Program-made: the position numbers and the translations under genes
In this document: positions 7,786 through 16,840 of the stretch, piece after piece
Position numbering within the stretch: the stretch's first letter is position 1
Layout: each line of letters opens with the position of its first letter
Notes under the pieces: model-generated
What the model was told of the DNA's origin: nothing
What the model saw: the letters and a program-made list of their open reading frames with translations, nothing else
Databases searched by the model: none
NCBI GenBank assembly: GCA_902563555.1
Contig: CACEXM010000009.1
Span: 1 to 43,550, forward strand
Source: an uncultured Pelagibacteraceae bacterium
Lineage (GTDB): Bacteria > Pseudomonadota > Alphaproteobacteria > Pelagibacterales > Pelagibacteraceae
Reading direction: 5' to 3'
DNA: 43,550 nucleotides

Positions 7786-9837
7786 ATGGATATTAAAAGA
7801 AATTATGAATATTTATTATCTGACCTAAAATCTATAAAAGGTGTTGGTTTAAAAACATCCAATTTATTAAAAAGAAAAAAAATTAATACTATTTTCGATC
7901 TGTTATGGAAATTACCAAAATCCTATACGGATCGAAGTTTATCTTCGAAAATTAAAGATTTAAAAATAGATGAAGTACAAACTATAACTATAATTCCTCA
8001 AAAATATTTATTTCCAAGAGTAAGAAACTTACCAAATCGAGTTTTATGCAAAGATGAGACTGGTGAAATAGATTGTGTTTTTTTTAATAGTTACGAGGGA
8101 TATATTAGAAAAATATTACCTATTGGAAAAGAGGTAACAATTAGTGGTAAAATTAAATACTTTCGAAATAAATATCAATTAACAAATCCTAAATATATTT
8201 CAGAAGATTCATCTATAATAAAACAAAAGCATAATAGCTATTCACTAACTGAAGGAATTAGTGAAAAAGTTTATAATAAGATCATATTACAAATTATTAA
8301 AAATTTGCCTAAAATCGATGAGTGGCATTCAAAAGATATATTAAAAAGTTTTGATAATATTGGTTGGAATGACTCAATCAAAAAATTACATGAACCAGAA
8401 AATATTGGCAAATTCAAAGAAAATTTCTATCAAAGACTCGCTTTTGATGAAATTTTTTCAACTTTTTTGGTAAATTCAGAAATTAGAAAAAAAATCAAAA
8501 AAACGAAAAAAACAAAGAAAAAATTTGATACTAAAAAACAAAGTGAAATAATATCCAAGTTAGATTTTTCCTTAACTAGTGATCAAACTAGAACATTAAA
8601 TGAGATTAACGATGATTTGTGTTCAGATAACAAGATGTTTAGATTACTTCAGGGTGATGTTGGTAGTGGCAAAACAATAGTAGCGTTATTATCTGCATTC
8701 AACACCATCAGTTCTGATTTTCAAGTAGCGGTAATGGCTCCTACCGAAATATTAGCAAGACAGCATTTTCTATTAGCAAAAAAAATATTTCCCAAAATTA
8801 TTAAAATAGAATTACTCTCTGGAAAATCATCATACAAAGATAAAAAAAAAATTTTAGATAAACTTATTAAAAATGAGATTGATATTGTTTTTGGAACACA
8901 TGCCTTATTTCAAAAAAAAGTAGAATTCAAAAAACTAGGTTTAATAATAATTGATGAACAGCATAAATTTGGGGTTAGCCAAAGAAAAAAACTATCTGAT
9001 AAAGCTGGGAAAGATTGTGATGTTCTTTTAATGACAGCAACACCAATACCACGTACTTTAACAATGACTATTTACGGAGATATGGATCTTTCAATAATAC
9101 GAGAAAAACCGAATAACCGAAAACCTGTTAAAACTTATAGTAAAATTGAAAGTAAGATTGAGGATGTTATTAAATTCATTAAGAAAGAAATACGACTTGG
9201 AAATCAAATTTTTTGGGTATGCCCGCTCATTGAAGAGTCTAAAAAAATTGATCATTCTTCAGCAGTTAAAAAATCTGAATATTTAAAAAAAATATTTCCT
9301 AATGAGGTTTATTTACTCCATGGAAAAACAACGATTGAGGAAAAAGAAAAAATCCTAAACAAATTTTTAAAAAATGAATTTAAAATTTTAGTTTCAACTA
9401 CAATCATTGAAGTTGGTATAGATTTTCCTAATGCAAATGTAATTATAATAGAAAATGCAAATAAGTTTGGTTTGTCTCAATTGCATCAACTTAGAGGTAG
9501 AGTTGGTAGAGGCAAGAAAGAGTCTTCTTGTATATTGATGTTTAAGTCAAATCTAAGTGAAAATGCTAAAAAAAGAATTAATATATTAAAAGACTCTAAT
9601 GATGGATTTGAAATATCTGAGGAGGATTTGAAATTAAGAGGTTTTGGAGATATTCTTGGTTATAAACAAAGTGGAATAAAAAACTTTAAATTAGCAGATC
9701 CAATACATAACTATAATCTTTTTATTTTAGCTGAGAAAGAAATCAAAAGAATTGAAAATGAAAAAGAGGATATAAGTAAATTTAAACCACTAATTAAATT
9801 ATATGATCGTGCAGATATAATTAACGATATAGCTTAA
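7786..9837 (+). CDS. recG: ATP-dependent DNA helicase RecG
   Basis: A 683-residue superfamily 2 helicase that remodels stalled replication forks and recombination intermediates. It has the N-terminal wedge/OB domain (residues about 60-160), Walker A GDVGSGKT near 289, the DEQH box (DEQHKFGVSQR) near 390, motif III TATPIPRTL, motif VI QLRGRVGRG, and a C-terminal segment resembling the TRG motif (EEDLKLRGFGDILGYKQSG). Length is normal. The ATG at 7786 lies 22 bases from the sdhE start. At its 3' end it shares a TTAA with the stop codon of the convergent DUF502 gene. Confidence 0.97.
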   Translation: MDIKRNYEYLLSDLKSIKGVGLKTSNLLKRKKINTIFDLLWKLPKSYTDRSLSSKIKDLKIDEVQTITIIPQKYLFPRVRNLPNRVLCKDETGEIDCVFFNSYEGYIRKILPIGKEVTISGKIKYFRNKYQLTNPKYISEDSSIIKQKHNSYSLTEGISEKVYNKIILQIIKNLPKIDEWHSKDILKSFDNIGWNDSIKKLHEPENIGKFKENFYQRLAFDEIFSTFLVNSEIRKKIKKTKKTKKKFDTKKQSEIISKLDFSLTSDQTRTLNEINDDLCSDNKMFRLLQGDVGSGKTIVALLSAFNTISSDFQVAVMAPTEILARQHFLLAKKIFPKIIKIELLSGKSSYKDKKKILDKLIKNEIDIVFGTHALFQKKVEFKKLGLIIIDEQHKFGVSQRKKLSDKAGKDCDVLLMTATPIPRTLTMTIYGDMDLSIIREKPNNRKPVKTYSKIESKIEDVIKFIKKEIRLGNQIFWVCPLIEESKKIDHSSAVKKSEYLKKIFPNEVYLLHGKTTIEEKEKILNKFLKNEFKILVSTTIIEVGIDFPNANVIIIENANKFGLSQLHQLRGRVGRGKKESSCILMFKSNLSENAKKRINILKDSNDGFEISEEDLKLRGFGDILGYKQSGIKNFKLADPIHNYNLFILAEKEIKRIENEKEDISKFKPLIKLYDRADIINDIA

Positions 9838-10454
9838 TTCTTACCTGTGGATGTACCTGCTGAAACAATAAATTTAGATGCCTCTTCAAAAGTCATATTC
9901 AAATAAATTACTTCATCAATTGGAAACATAAGTAAAAAACCACTGGTAGGATTAGGTGTTGTAGGAACAAAAACGTTAATTAATTTTTTATTTGTTTTTT
10001 CTGCCATCTCACCCTTATTTTCTTTAGTAGCAAAACCAACAGCCCAAACTCCTTTTCTGGGATATTCAACTAAAACAACGCTCTTTTTATCATTATCATC
10101 TTTATTAGAAAATGTTTCAGTCATTTGAACTATTGCAGAATAAATAGTTCGCAAAACAGGAATTCTTTTAAATAAATCATCAATCAGTTTAAGAATCCTT
10201 TTGCCTAAAAATGATAAAGATAATCCTCCAACGATGGTTATAAAAATTACTGAAATCAAAATTTCTACGCCAGGGATCGCAAATGGCAGATAGCTATTTG
10301 GATTGATATTTTCTGGGATTATCTTAGATGAAATTCCAATTAAAACTCTACTTAAGTATAAGGTAAAGCCAATTGGAATCAGGACAACTACTCCTGTAAT
10401 AAAATAATTTCTTAGAATTAATGTAATAGATCTTTTTTTTTTATTTTTTGGCAT
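9834..10454 (-). CDS. DUF502 family membrane protein
   Basis: A 206-residue protein with two transmembrane helices: one around residues 12-32 (YFITGVVVLIPIGFTLYL) and one around 48-75. A soluble region follows, with VEYPRKGVWAVGFAT and FVPTTPNPTSGFLLMFP, which are hallmark segments of DUF502. The family is widespread in bacteria and plants; the plant members (LCV/COV1) affect vascular patterning, while the bacterial role is not established. A lysine-rich N-terminus suggests cytoplasmic N-in topology. It is convergent with recG, sharing a 4-base TTAA that gives both stop codons. Confidence 0.88.
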   Translation of the reverse strand: MPKNKKKRSITLILRNYFITGVVVLIPIGFTLYLSRVLIGISSKIIPENINPNSYLPFAIPGVEILISVIFITIVGGLSLSFLGKRILKLIDDLFKRIPVLRTIYSAIVQMTETFSNKDDNDKKSVVLVEYPRKGVWAVGFATKENKGEMAEKTNKKLINVFVPTTPNPTSGFLLMFPIDEVIYLNMTFEEASKFIVSAGTSTGKN

Positions 10455-10457
10455 AAT

Positions 10458-10535
10458 CTAATTAAAACTTGAATAAATAACAAAAGTAATTGCAATAAAA
10501 AATAACACTAATAAAATTTTGTTATTTAGATTCAT
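10458..10535 (-). CDS. Possible 25-aa single-helix membrane microprotein (doubtful)
   Basis: A short open frame starting at ATG 10535 (MNLNNKILLVLFFIAITFVIYSSFN) ends 3 bases before the DUF502 start, on the same strand. It has a polar, lysine-containing start and about 17 consecutive mostly hydrophobic residues, as expected for one membrane helix. T-rich DNA easily yields such frames by chance, no clear Shine-Dalgarno is visible, and it overlaps the likely promoter of the divergent M48 gene. It could be a real upstream microprotein or noise. Confidence 0.2.
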   Translation of the reverse strand: MNLNNKILLVLFFIAITFVIYSSFN

Positions 10536-10548
10536 TCAAATATATAAT
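10519..10548 (+). promoter_or_regulatory. Candidate promoter of the M48 peptidase gene
   Basis: TTGTTA at 10519-10524 and a perfect TATAAT at 10543-10548 are 18 bases apart. Transcription would start near 10555, downstream of the ATG at 10553 but upstream of the ATG at 10565, which decides the start chosen for the gene. Confidence 0.5.
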
Positions 10549-10564
10549 ATCAATGATAATAAAA

Positions 10565-11392
10565 ATGAATAGAAGAAAATTTTTGTCTTATGTTGGCTGT
10601 AGTTGTGGTGGTTTTATTCTTAATTCCTGTACATCGGCTCCAATTACTCAAAGAAAGCAATTAAGTATTGTTCCAGAGGCAAAACTTAATGCACAAGCTG
10701 CAAAAATCTATGAAAAAGTAAAAAAAAAAGAAAAACTCAGCAAAGACACGAAAACTCTAAATTTGATAAAAGAGATTGGAAAAAAAATGGAGGATTCTAT
10801 CAGTGAATATTTTTATCAAGCTAAATTAGATGATCCTACAAAATATTTTGATTGGGAATATATCCTCATTGAAAACAAAAAAATAAGAAACGCATGGTGC
10901 ATGCCAGGAGGTAAAATTGCTGTGTATACAGGAATATTGGATGTTACCAAAAATACAGACGGTTTAGCTGCAGTAATGGGTCATGAAATCGCACATGCAG
11001 TAGCAAAACATTCAGTTGAAAGAGCAAGTAGAGGAACTTTATTAAATGTAGGTACAAGAATAATTGATATTGCAAGCGGAGGAGTTCTATCTGATATAAA
11101 TAGGACTACAGGAATGGATACTGTTGGCTTACTGTCCCAGTTAGGAATAATGAATCCTTTTAATAGAAAACAAGAAAGTGAGGCAGATTATTTGGGAATG
11201 ATTTTCTCGTCTTTGTCTGGCTACGATATAAGAGAAACCTCTAAAATATGGGAAAGAATGAAAAAATATAACAAAGGTCAAACACCTCCAGAATTTATGA
11301 GTACTCATCCATCAGCAGAAAACAGAATAATAAAGATTGAAGAGTGGAAAAATGAAATTATTTTAAAATATCCACCAATTAATATTACTTAA
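10565..11392 (+). CDS. M48 family zinc metalloprotease, predicted Tat-exported lipoprotein
   Basis: A 275-residue protein of the Ste24/HtpX-like periplasmic M48 group (LoiP/BepA relatives), which degrade or refold envelope proteins. The HEXXH zinc motif lies in MGHEIAHAVAKH, and the third ligand is the glutamate of QESEADYLGM. The N-terminus has a twin-arginine motif (NRRKFLS) followed by a short hydrophobic stretch and a lipobox-like LNSC, so it is probably a Tat-dependent lipoprotein. The frame is also open to ATG 10553, but a consensus -10 box ends at 10548, so the second ATG fits better and places RR at positions 3-4. It ends 3 bases before the convergent tRNA-Lys gene. Confidence 0.88.
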   Translation: MNRRKFLSYVGCSCGGFILNSCTSAPITQRKQLSIVPEAKLNAQAAKIYEKVKKKEKLSKDTKTLNLIKEIGKKMEDSISEYFYQAKLDDPTKYFDWEYILIENKKIRNAWCMPGGKIAVYTGILDVTKNTDGLAAVMGHEIAHAVAKHSVERASRGTLLNVGTRIIDIASGGVLSDINRTTGMDTVGLLSQLGIMNPFNRKQESEADYLGMIFSSLSGYDIRETSKIWERMKKYNKGQTPPEFMSTHPSAENRIIKIEEWKNEIILKYPPINIT

Positions 11393-11395
11393 ATT

Positions 11396-11471
<76 letters not shown>

Positions 11472-11483
11472 AAAAATACCTTG

Positions 11484-11511
11484 TATATACATATTTATTT
11501 TAATATTTCAA
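11484..11511 (-). promoter_or_regulatory. Candidate promoter for tRNA-Lys
   Basis: Read on the minus strand, TTGAAA (11511-11506) and TATATA (11489-11484) are 16 bases apart. The -10 box ends 12 bases before the mature tRNA 5' end. This would let the tRNA be expressed apart from tgt. Confidence 0.4.
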
Positions 11512-11542
11512 ATAAGAATTGATGAGACATAAGGCTTCCTAT

Positions 11543-12658
11543 TTACAACTTATCTATATATTTATCGTGAAAATGATTAAAAGTACCTTTTTGAATATTT
11601 TTTCTGATTTCACACATCAATTCTTGATAAAAATTGATGTTATTTAATGTTAAAATCATTGATCCTAAAATTTCATTGGTATTGAATAAATGATTTAAAT
11701 AATTTTTGGAATATTTATTCAAATTTAGATTTTCGCATTTTTCATCAAGAGGCGAGTTGTCATTTTGATATTTATTATTCTTAATGTTTATTCTTCCATT
11801 CCAGGTAAAGGCTAAGCCTGTTCTGCCTGATCGTGTTGGCATAACACAATCGAACATATCGATTCCTCTTTTAACTGCTCCCAAAATATCAGACGGAGTG
11901 CCTACACCCATAAGATAATGTGGTTTGTTTTCTGGTAGATTGTCTTTTATGTCGTCCAAAACCTTAAACATTTCATCTTGTGTTTCACCAACAGCTAATC
12001 CCCCAATAGCATATCCATCAAAATCTAAGTTTATTAATCCTTTTAAAGATAAAAGTCTTAAATCCTTAAAAAGACCACCCTGCACTATTCCAAATAATGC
12101 TTTGTGAGGATTTTTACCAAATGCTTTTTTTGATCTATCAGCCCAATGTAATGATAATTCCATAGATTTTTTAATAAACTCATAGTCATCAGTTTTTTTT
12201 GGGCATTCATCCATAATCATCACAATATCTGAGTTTAAACCAAGTTGAATTTTAATACTTTCCTCAGGACTTAAATAAAATTTTCTTCCATCTACATGAG
12301 AGTTAAAAATTGCACCTTTTTCTTTGTCTATTTTATTGAGTTTTGCAAGAGACATAACTTGAAACCCACCAGAGTCAGTAAGTATTGGTAAATCACAATT
12401 CATAAATTTATGTAATCCACCAGCTTGCTCGATACGTTCAACACCTGGTCGGATCATTAAATGATAAGTATTTGCCAGAATTATATCTGAACCTGTTTTC
12501 TTTATATCATTTATTGTGCAAGCTTTGACAGTTGCTTGAGTTCCTACTGGCATAAAAGCTGGTGTTCGAATGTTTCCTCTGTGTGTTTCTATAACACCTT
12601 CTCTTGCGTAATTATCTTTATTTAATAATTTAAAGGCAAAATCTTTTAATGCCATCAA
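11543..12658 (-). CDS. tgt: tRNA-guanine transglycosylase with a lost zinc site
   Basis: Exchanges guanine-34 for preQ1 in tRNAs for Asp, Asn, His and Tyr, the key step of queuosine synthesis. The 371-residue protein has the full catalytic set: LTDSGGFQV (general base Asp), MIMDECP, GIVQGG, GGLAVGE, and the nucleophile Asp in DCVMPTRSGRTG, a loop form typical of alphaproteobacteria such as Zymomonas. In the C-terminal zinc subdomain only Cys308 remains. The positions matching E. coli Cys304, Cys307 and His333 are Asn310, Leu313 and Asn339. The alignment is gapless around PLDEKC and NEILGSM, so this is substitution, not deletion. It starts 4 bases after the cyclophilin gene stop. Confidence 0.96.
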   Translation of the reverse strand: MMALKDFAFKLLNKDNYAREGVIETHRGNIRTPAFMPVGTQATVKACTINDIKKTGSDIILANTYHLMIRPGVERIEQAGGLHKFMNCDLPILTDSGGFQVMSLAKLNKIDKEKGAIFNSHVDGRKFYLSPEESIKIQLGLNSDIVMIMDECPKKTDDYEFIKKSMELSLHWADRSKKAFGKNPHKALFGIVQGGLFKDLRLLSLKGLINLDFDGYAIGGLAVGETQDEMFKVLDDIKDNLPENKPHYLMGVGTPSDILGAVKRGIDMFDCVMPTRSGRTGLAFTWNGRINIKNNKYQNDNSPLDEKCENLNLNKYSKNYLNHLFNTNEILGSMILTLNNINFYQELMCEIRKNIQKGTFNHFHDKYIDKL

Positions 12659-12662
12659 TGTA

Positions 12663-13223
12663 TTACAAAGATTTAAAACTAATTATCACATCTGGATCTG
12701 AAACGGCACCATTATTATTTTCATCACCACGCTTAATCTTATCAACAAACTCCATGCCTTCAATTACTTTTCCAAAAACAGTGTACTGGTTGTCTAAAAA
12801 AGGGGCAGGCTTAAAACAAATAAAAAATTGACTATTAGCACTGTTTGGATCAGATGATCTAGCCATTGATAAAGTTCCTCGATCATGTGGTAGATTACTA
12901 AATTCCTGTTTTAGATCTGGTAGGTCAGAGCCACCCATCCCAGCCATTTTCAAATTAAAATCTTTTGATGAAGAATTTCCAAATTTTACATCACCTGTTT
13001 GTGCCATAAAACCGTCTATAACCCTATGAAAAACTACACCATCATACTTACCACTATTTGCTAAATCTTTTATTCTTTTTACATGGTTTGGAGCTACGTC
13101 ATCGAACAATTCAATCTTAACATCTCCATTTTTTAGTTTTAAAATCATAATATTCTCCTCTGAAGTTACATGGTTTATCATTAAAAAAAAGGAAACAAAT
13201 ATATTAATTAAAAATTTATTCAT
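12663..13223 (-). CDS. ppiA: Secreted cyclophilin-type peptidyl-prolyl isomerase
   Basis: A 186-residue cyclophilin with an N-terminal signal peptide (about residues 1-21), so it likely acts on proline bonds of proteins folding in the periplasm. The active-site segments FHRVIDGFMAQTGD and NSANSQFFICFKPAPFLD are present, as are the DRGTLSMAR and YTVFGKVIEGMEFVDKI strands. The gene overlaps coaD by 8 bases and precedes tgt by 4, so it is part of the ssb-gyrA-coaD-ppi-tgt run. Whether it is PpiA or a PpiB variant is a naming matter; the signal peptide favours PpiA. Confidence 0.93.
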   Translation of the reverse strand: MNKFLINIFVSFFLMINHVTSEENIMILKLKNGDVKIELFDDVAPNHVKRIKDLANSGKYDGVVFHRVIDGFMAQTGDVKFGNSSSKDFNLKMAGMGGSDLPDLKQEFSNLPHDRGTLSMARSSDPNSANSQFFICFKPAPFLDNQYTVFGKVIEGMEFVDKIKRGDENNNGAVSDPDVIISFKSL

Positions 13224-13710
13224 ATTTTTTTTTTAATAATTTGATTGTACTTTTTGTAGTAAATTTCTTTATATCACCTTTTAGATTTACTATCTCTTTA
13301 ACAAATCTTGATGAAATAATCTGGTTTTCAACATCAGACATTAAAAATAGAGTTTCAATATTCTTATTTAACTTTCTATTCATACCAGCAAGTTGAAACT
13401 CGTATTCAAAGTCAGAGACAGCTCTCAATCCTCTCAAAATAATATTTGATTTATATTTTCTGCATAAATCAGTGGTCAAAGAACTAAAAGAAATTACAAT
13501 AATTTTTTTTTTATTTAACTTTAAATCGTTAAATAATGCTTTTTTTACTATTTCAATTCTTTCATCTGAACTAAACAAATAGTCTTTATTTTCTACATTT
13601 GAGACAGCGACTACAATTTTATCAAAAAGTTTTAATCCCTTTTTAATAACATCAATATGTCCAAATGTAATTGGGTCAAACGTGCCAGGATAAATAGCAA
13701 CTTTATTCAT
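13216..13710 (-). CDS. coaD: Phosphopantetheine adenylyltransferase
   Basis: Catalyses the penultimate step of coenzyme A synthesis, transferring AMP to 4'-phosphopantetheine. The 164-residue protein has the nucleotidyltransferase motif GTFDPITFGH (Thr10, His18), the ILRGLRAVSDFEYEFQLAGMN substrate segment and ISSRFVKEI near the C-terminus. Length is normal. The start codon overlaps the gyrA stop by one base (TAATG), a coupling junction, and gyrA-coaD adjacency is common in alphaproteobacteria. Confidence 0.97.
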   Translation of the reverse strand: MNKVAIYPGTFDPITFGHIDVIKKGLKLFDKIVVAVSNVENKDYLFSSDERIEIVKKALFNDLKLNKKKIIVISFSSLTTDLCRKYKSNIILRGLRAVSDFEYEFQLAGMNRKLNKNIETLFLMSDVENQIISSRFVKEIVNLKGDIKKFTTKSTIKLLKKKYE

Positions 13711-16289
13711 TAAACTAAATTATCATCAATTTTGTCTGCTGAAACAACTTTTTCTTCTCCAGATAATTTAATAATTCTAACACCTTGAGTATTTCTCCCT
13801 GCTGTTCTAATTTCTTTAACTGCAACACGAATTACTCGCCCTTTATTTGTGGATATAAGTATCTCATCACCTTCATATACAGGAAAAGAGGATGAAATAT
13901 TTCCATTTCGTGGCGAATTTACTATCCCAATGATCCCCTTACCTCCTCGATTTGTTACTCTATACTCTGAATGGCTTGTTTTTTTACCAAAACCATTTTC
14001 AGTAATTGATAAGATAAATTTTTCCTTGGCTTTTTGCTCGGACTGTTCATCCTTGGATTTTTTTCCATTTTTTTTAAATTTATCATTATTTATAATTGAT
14101 AATGAAACAATTTGGTCATCTGGAGACAAAACTATCCCCTTAATGCCTTTAGATGATCTTCCTTTAAAAACCCTCAATTTCTTTGACTCAAAACGTATGC
14201 ATTTTCCCAATTTGGTACTTAAAATAATATCTTGATCTTCCTTACAAATTTTAACTCCAACTATCTTATCATTGTTATCTAATTTCATTGCAATTTTTCC
14301 AGAGGTATTAATTGAGGAGAAATCCTCTAAGCTATTCTTTCTAATTTTACCCTGTGCTGTTGCAAAAACAATTTGATAATTCTTTAATTCAGACTCATTA
14401 TCAGGAAATGGCATTATAGAGCTTATTGATTGATGGTTTTTTAATGGAAGAATATTAAATAGTGATTTGCCTTTAGAAGCTGAGGAACCTTCAGGTATTT
14501 TCCAAGCTTTTATTCTATAAACTAAACCTTCTGTAGAAAAAAATAAGACTGAGGTGTGTGTATTAACCGATAAGGTTTGAACAACTGAGTCCTCATTTCT
14601 TGTGGTCATACCAGTTTTTCCTTTGCCCCCTCTTTTTTGAGTCTTTACACTATTTAGTGATCCACGTTTAATATACCCTTGTAAAGTGACTGTAATTAAT
14701 ACAGATTGTTTTTGTATAGTTTCTTCAATATCATAATTTAAAACAGCATCTATTATCTTTGTCCTTCGAGGTAATGAATATTTTTCTTTTATATTTTTTA
14801 GCTCATCACTAATTACTTTTAATAATTCTTTTTTAGAGGAAATAATTTTTTTATATTTAGTTATTAATTCAGCTAGATGTTTAATTTCAATTTCTATTTC
14901 ATTAATACCTAATGCTGTTAATTTTTGTAATCTTAATTCTAAAATAGAATTAACCTGTAAAGTCGATAATAAATAAACATTTTTTGATTTTATATTCTCT
15001 ACAAGTGAAATTAATCTTTTTGATCTATCAATTTTCCATTTAGTTTGTAAAAGGGTTTTTTTGGCATCATCTGGATTTTTTGATGATCTAATTAGTTTAA
15101 TAATCTTATCTAAGTTATCAACTGACACAGACAAGCCTATTAAGATATGAGCTCTCTCCTCGGCTTTCCTTAATTCAAATTTTGTTTTTTTAACAACTAT
15201 ATCTTCTCTGAAAGATAAGAAATTTGATAAAAAATCTTTCAGGTTACAAGTTTCAGGTTTGCCATCAACTATGGCTAGCGTATTGAATCCAAATGAACTT
15301 TCAATTTGTGTATTTTTATAAAGTTGTCTTTTTACGGTTTCAGGTTCAACCCCACTTCTTAAATCTATAGAGACTCTAATTCCCTCACGATTAGACTCAT
15401 CTCTTATATCTTTAATACCCTCAATTTTTTTTTCTCTTACTAGCTGAACAATCCTCTCATTCAAAACAGATTTGTTAACTTGATAAGGAATTGAAGTAAT
15501 AACTAATCTTTCTCGACCATTTTTTAAACTTTCAATAGAAATTTCACCTCTGATCTTAAATGAGCCTCTTCCCTTATTGTAGCCTTGTTTAATCATATCT
15601 TTTCCAATTATTACACCACCAGTTGGAAAATCAGGGCCTGGTATGTGTTTCATAAGATCCTTAATCTTTATGTCTTTGTTTTCAATTAATGCTAAAGTTC
15701 CATTAATTATTTCACCTAAATTATGAGGAGGTATACTTGTTGCCATTCCAACTGCAATTCCACCTGCCCCATTAACTAACAAATTAGGAAATTGAGCTGG
15801 TAAAACTGTGGGTTCTTTCTCAGTTTCGTCATAATTATTTTTAAATGAGACAGTATTTTTTTCTATATCATCAATTAAATATTGTGAAACTCTAGATAAT
15901 CTAGTCTCTGTGTATCTCATAGCTGCAGCTGGATCTCCGTCTATGGAACCAAAATTTCCTTGTCCATCAACGAGAGGTAAGCTCATAGAAAAATCTTGAA
16001 CCATACGAACTAATGCATCATATACAGATTGATCTCCATGCGGGTGATATTTACCAATCACATCTCCTACAATCCTAGCTGATTTTCTATATTGTTTAGA
16101 CCAATCATAACCACCTTTATACATTGCGTATAGAATTCTTCGGTGAACAGGTTTTAGTCCATCTCTGATATCTGGCAAAGCACGACTAACAATAACACTC
16201 ATTGCATAAGAAAGATAAGACGAGCTCATCTCATCATGCATAGAAATTAACTTAATATTTTTATCATTTTGATTTTCAGAATTTTGCAT
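13710..16289 (-). CDS. gyrA: DNA gyrase subunit A
   Basis: An 859-residue type IIA topoisomerase subunit that cuts and rejoins DNA during negative supercoiling. The catalytic tyrosine is Tyr126 in AAMRYTETR. The quinolone-determining region reads [10 protein letters not shown], so the position matching E. coli Ser83 is Gln87 and Asp87 corresponds to Asp91. The C-terminal beta-pinwheel contains a GyrA box (QKRGGKG), which distinguishes it from ParC, plus repeats such as [11 protein letters not shown] lysine-rich insertion ([19 protein letters not shown]) interrupts one pinwheel blade. It follows ssb by 5 bases and ends in a TAATG overlap with coaD. Confidence 0.97.
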   Translation of the reverse strand: MQNSENQNDKNIKLISMHDEMSSSYLSYAMSVIVSRALPDIRDGLKPVHRRILYAMYKGGYDWSKQYRKSARIVGDVIGKYHPHGDQSVYDALVRMVQDFSMSLPLVDGQGNFGSIDGDPAAAMRYTETRLSRVSQYLIDDIEKNTVSFKNNYDETEKEPTVLPAQFPNLLVNGAGGIAVGMATSIPPHNLGEIINGTLALIENKDIKIKDLMKHIPGPDFPTGGVIIGKDMIKQGYNKGRGSFKIRGEISIESLKNGRERLVITSIPYQVNKSVLNERIVQLVREKKIEGIKDIRDESNREGIRVSIDLRSGVEPETVKRQLYKNTQIESSFGFNTLAIVDGKPETCNLKDFLSNFLSFREDIVVKKTKFELRKAEERAHILIGLSVSVDNLDKIIKLIRSSKNPDDAKKTLLQTKWKIDRSKRLISLVENIKSKNVYLLSTLQVNSILELRLQKLTALGINEIEIEIKHLAELITKYKKIISSKKELLKVISDELKNIKEKYSLPRRTKIIDAVLNYDIEETIQKQSVLITVTLQGYIKRGSLNSVKTQKRGGKGKTGMTTRNEDSVVQTLSVNTHTSVLFFSTEGLVYRIKAWKIPEGSSASKGKSLFNILPLKNHQSISSIMPFPDNESELKNYQIVFATAQGKIRKNSLEDFSSINTSGKIAMKLDNNDKIVGVKICKEDQDIILSTKLGKCIRFESKKLRVFKGRSSKGIKGIVLSPDDQIVSLSIINNDKFKKNGKKSKDEQSEQKAKEKFILSITENGFGKKTSHSEYRVTNRGGKGIIGIVNSPRNGNISSSFPVYEGDEILISTNKGRVIRVAVKEIRTAGRNTQGVRIIKLSGEEKVVSADKIDDNLV

Positions 16290-16294
16290 AATTA

Positions 16295-16750
16295 CTAAAA
16301 TGGAATCTCGTCATCCATTTCATTAGAAATTTGAGACATATCATCAGTATTATTTGATGATTTATTATTATCATTTGCAATTCCACCACCAGAATTACCT
16401 CCACCCAACATTGTAAGTGAAGAATTATATCCTTGAATGATTATCTCAGTAGAAAATTTGTCTTGACCTGATTGTTCATCTTTCCATTTTCTTGTTGATA
16501 GTTGCCCTTCAACATAAATTTGAGCTCCTTTTTTTAAATATTGTTGAACAACATTTACAAGTCCCTCATTAAATACAACCACACGGTGCCATTCTGTTTT
16601 TTCTTTTTTTTCACCTGAGTTTTTATCTTTCCATGATTGGCTTGTAGCAAGACTTAATCTTGCAACATTTTTTCCATTTACCATTTGTTTAATTTCAGGA
16701 TCTGCGCCCAAACGACCAATTAAAAGTACTTTATTTAAACTTCCAGCCAT
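16295..16750 (-). CDS. ssb: Single-stranded DNA-binding protein
   Basis: A 151-residue SSB with an N-terminal OB fold ([39 protein letters not shown]) of about 110 residues, a Gly/Asn/Ser-rich flexible linker and the acidic tip DDEIPF that recruits repair and replication partners. It coats single-stranded DNA as a tetramer. It is divergent from uvrA across 90 bases, the classic ssb-uvrA arrangement, and precedes gyrA by 5 bases. No alphaproteobacterial SOS box (GTTC repeated 7 bases apart) is visible in the spacer. Confidence 0.97.
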   Translation of the reverse strand: MAGSLNKVLLIGRLGADPEIKQMVNGKNVARLSLATSQSWKDKNSGEKKEKTEWHRVVVFNEGLVNVVQQYLKKGAQIYVEGQLSTRKWKDEQSGQDKFSTEIIIQGYNSSLTMLGGGNSGGGIANDNNKSSNNTDDMSQISNEMDDEIPF

Positions 16751-16840
16751 AATATTTTAATATTTGTATTATTAAATAATTAGTTTTATATCACAATTTA
16801 CTCTGAATATTAATTTTATTAAGTCAAAGCAATAGAAATT

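Noticed and set aside
13849..14235. 128-codon open frame on the plus strand opposite gyrA
   Set aside because: It lies wholly antisense to the conserved gyrase C-terminal domain and has no recognisable family.
16751..16840. SOS (LexA) box between ssb and uvrA
   Set aside because: No GTTC-N7-GTTC or CTGT-type palindrome is visible in these 90 bases, although uvrA is an SOS gene in many bacteria.
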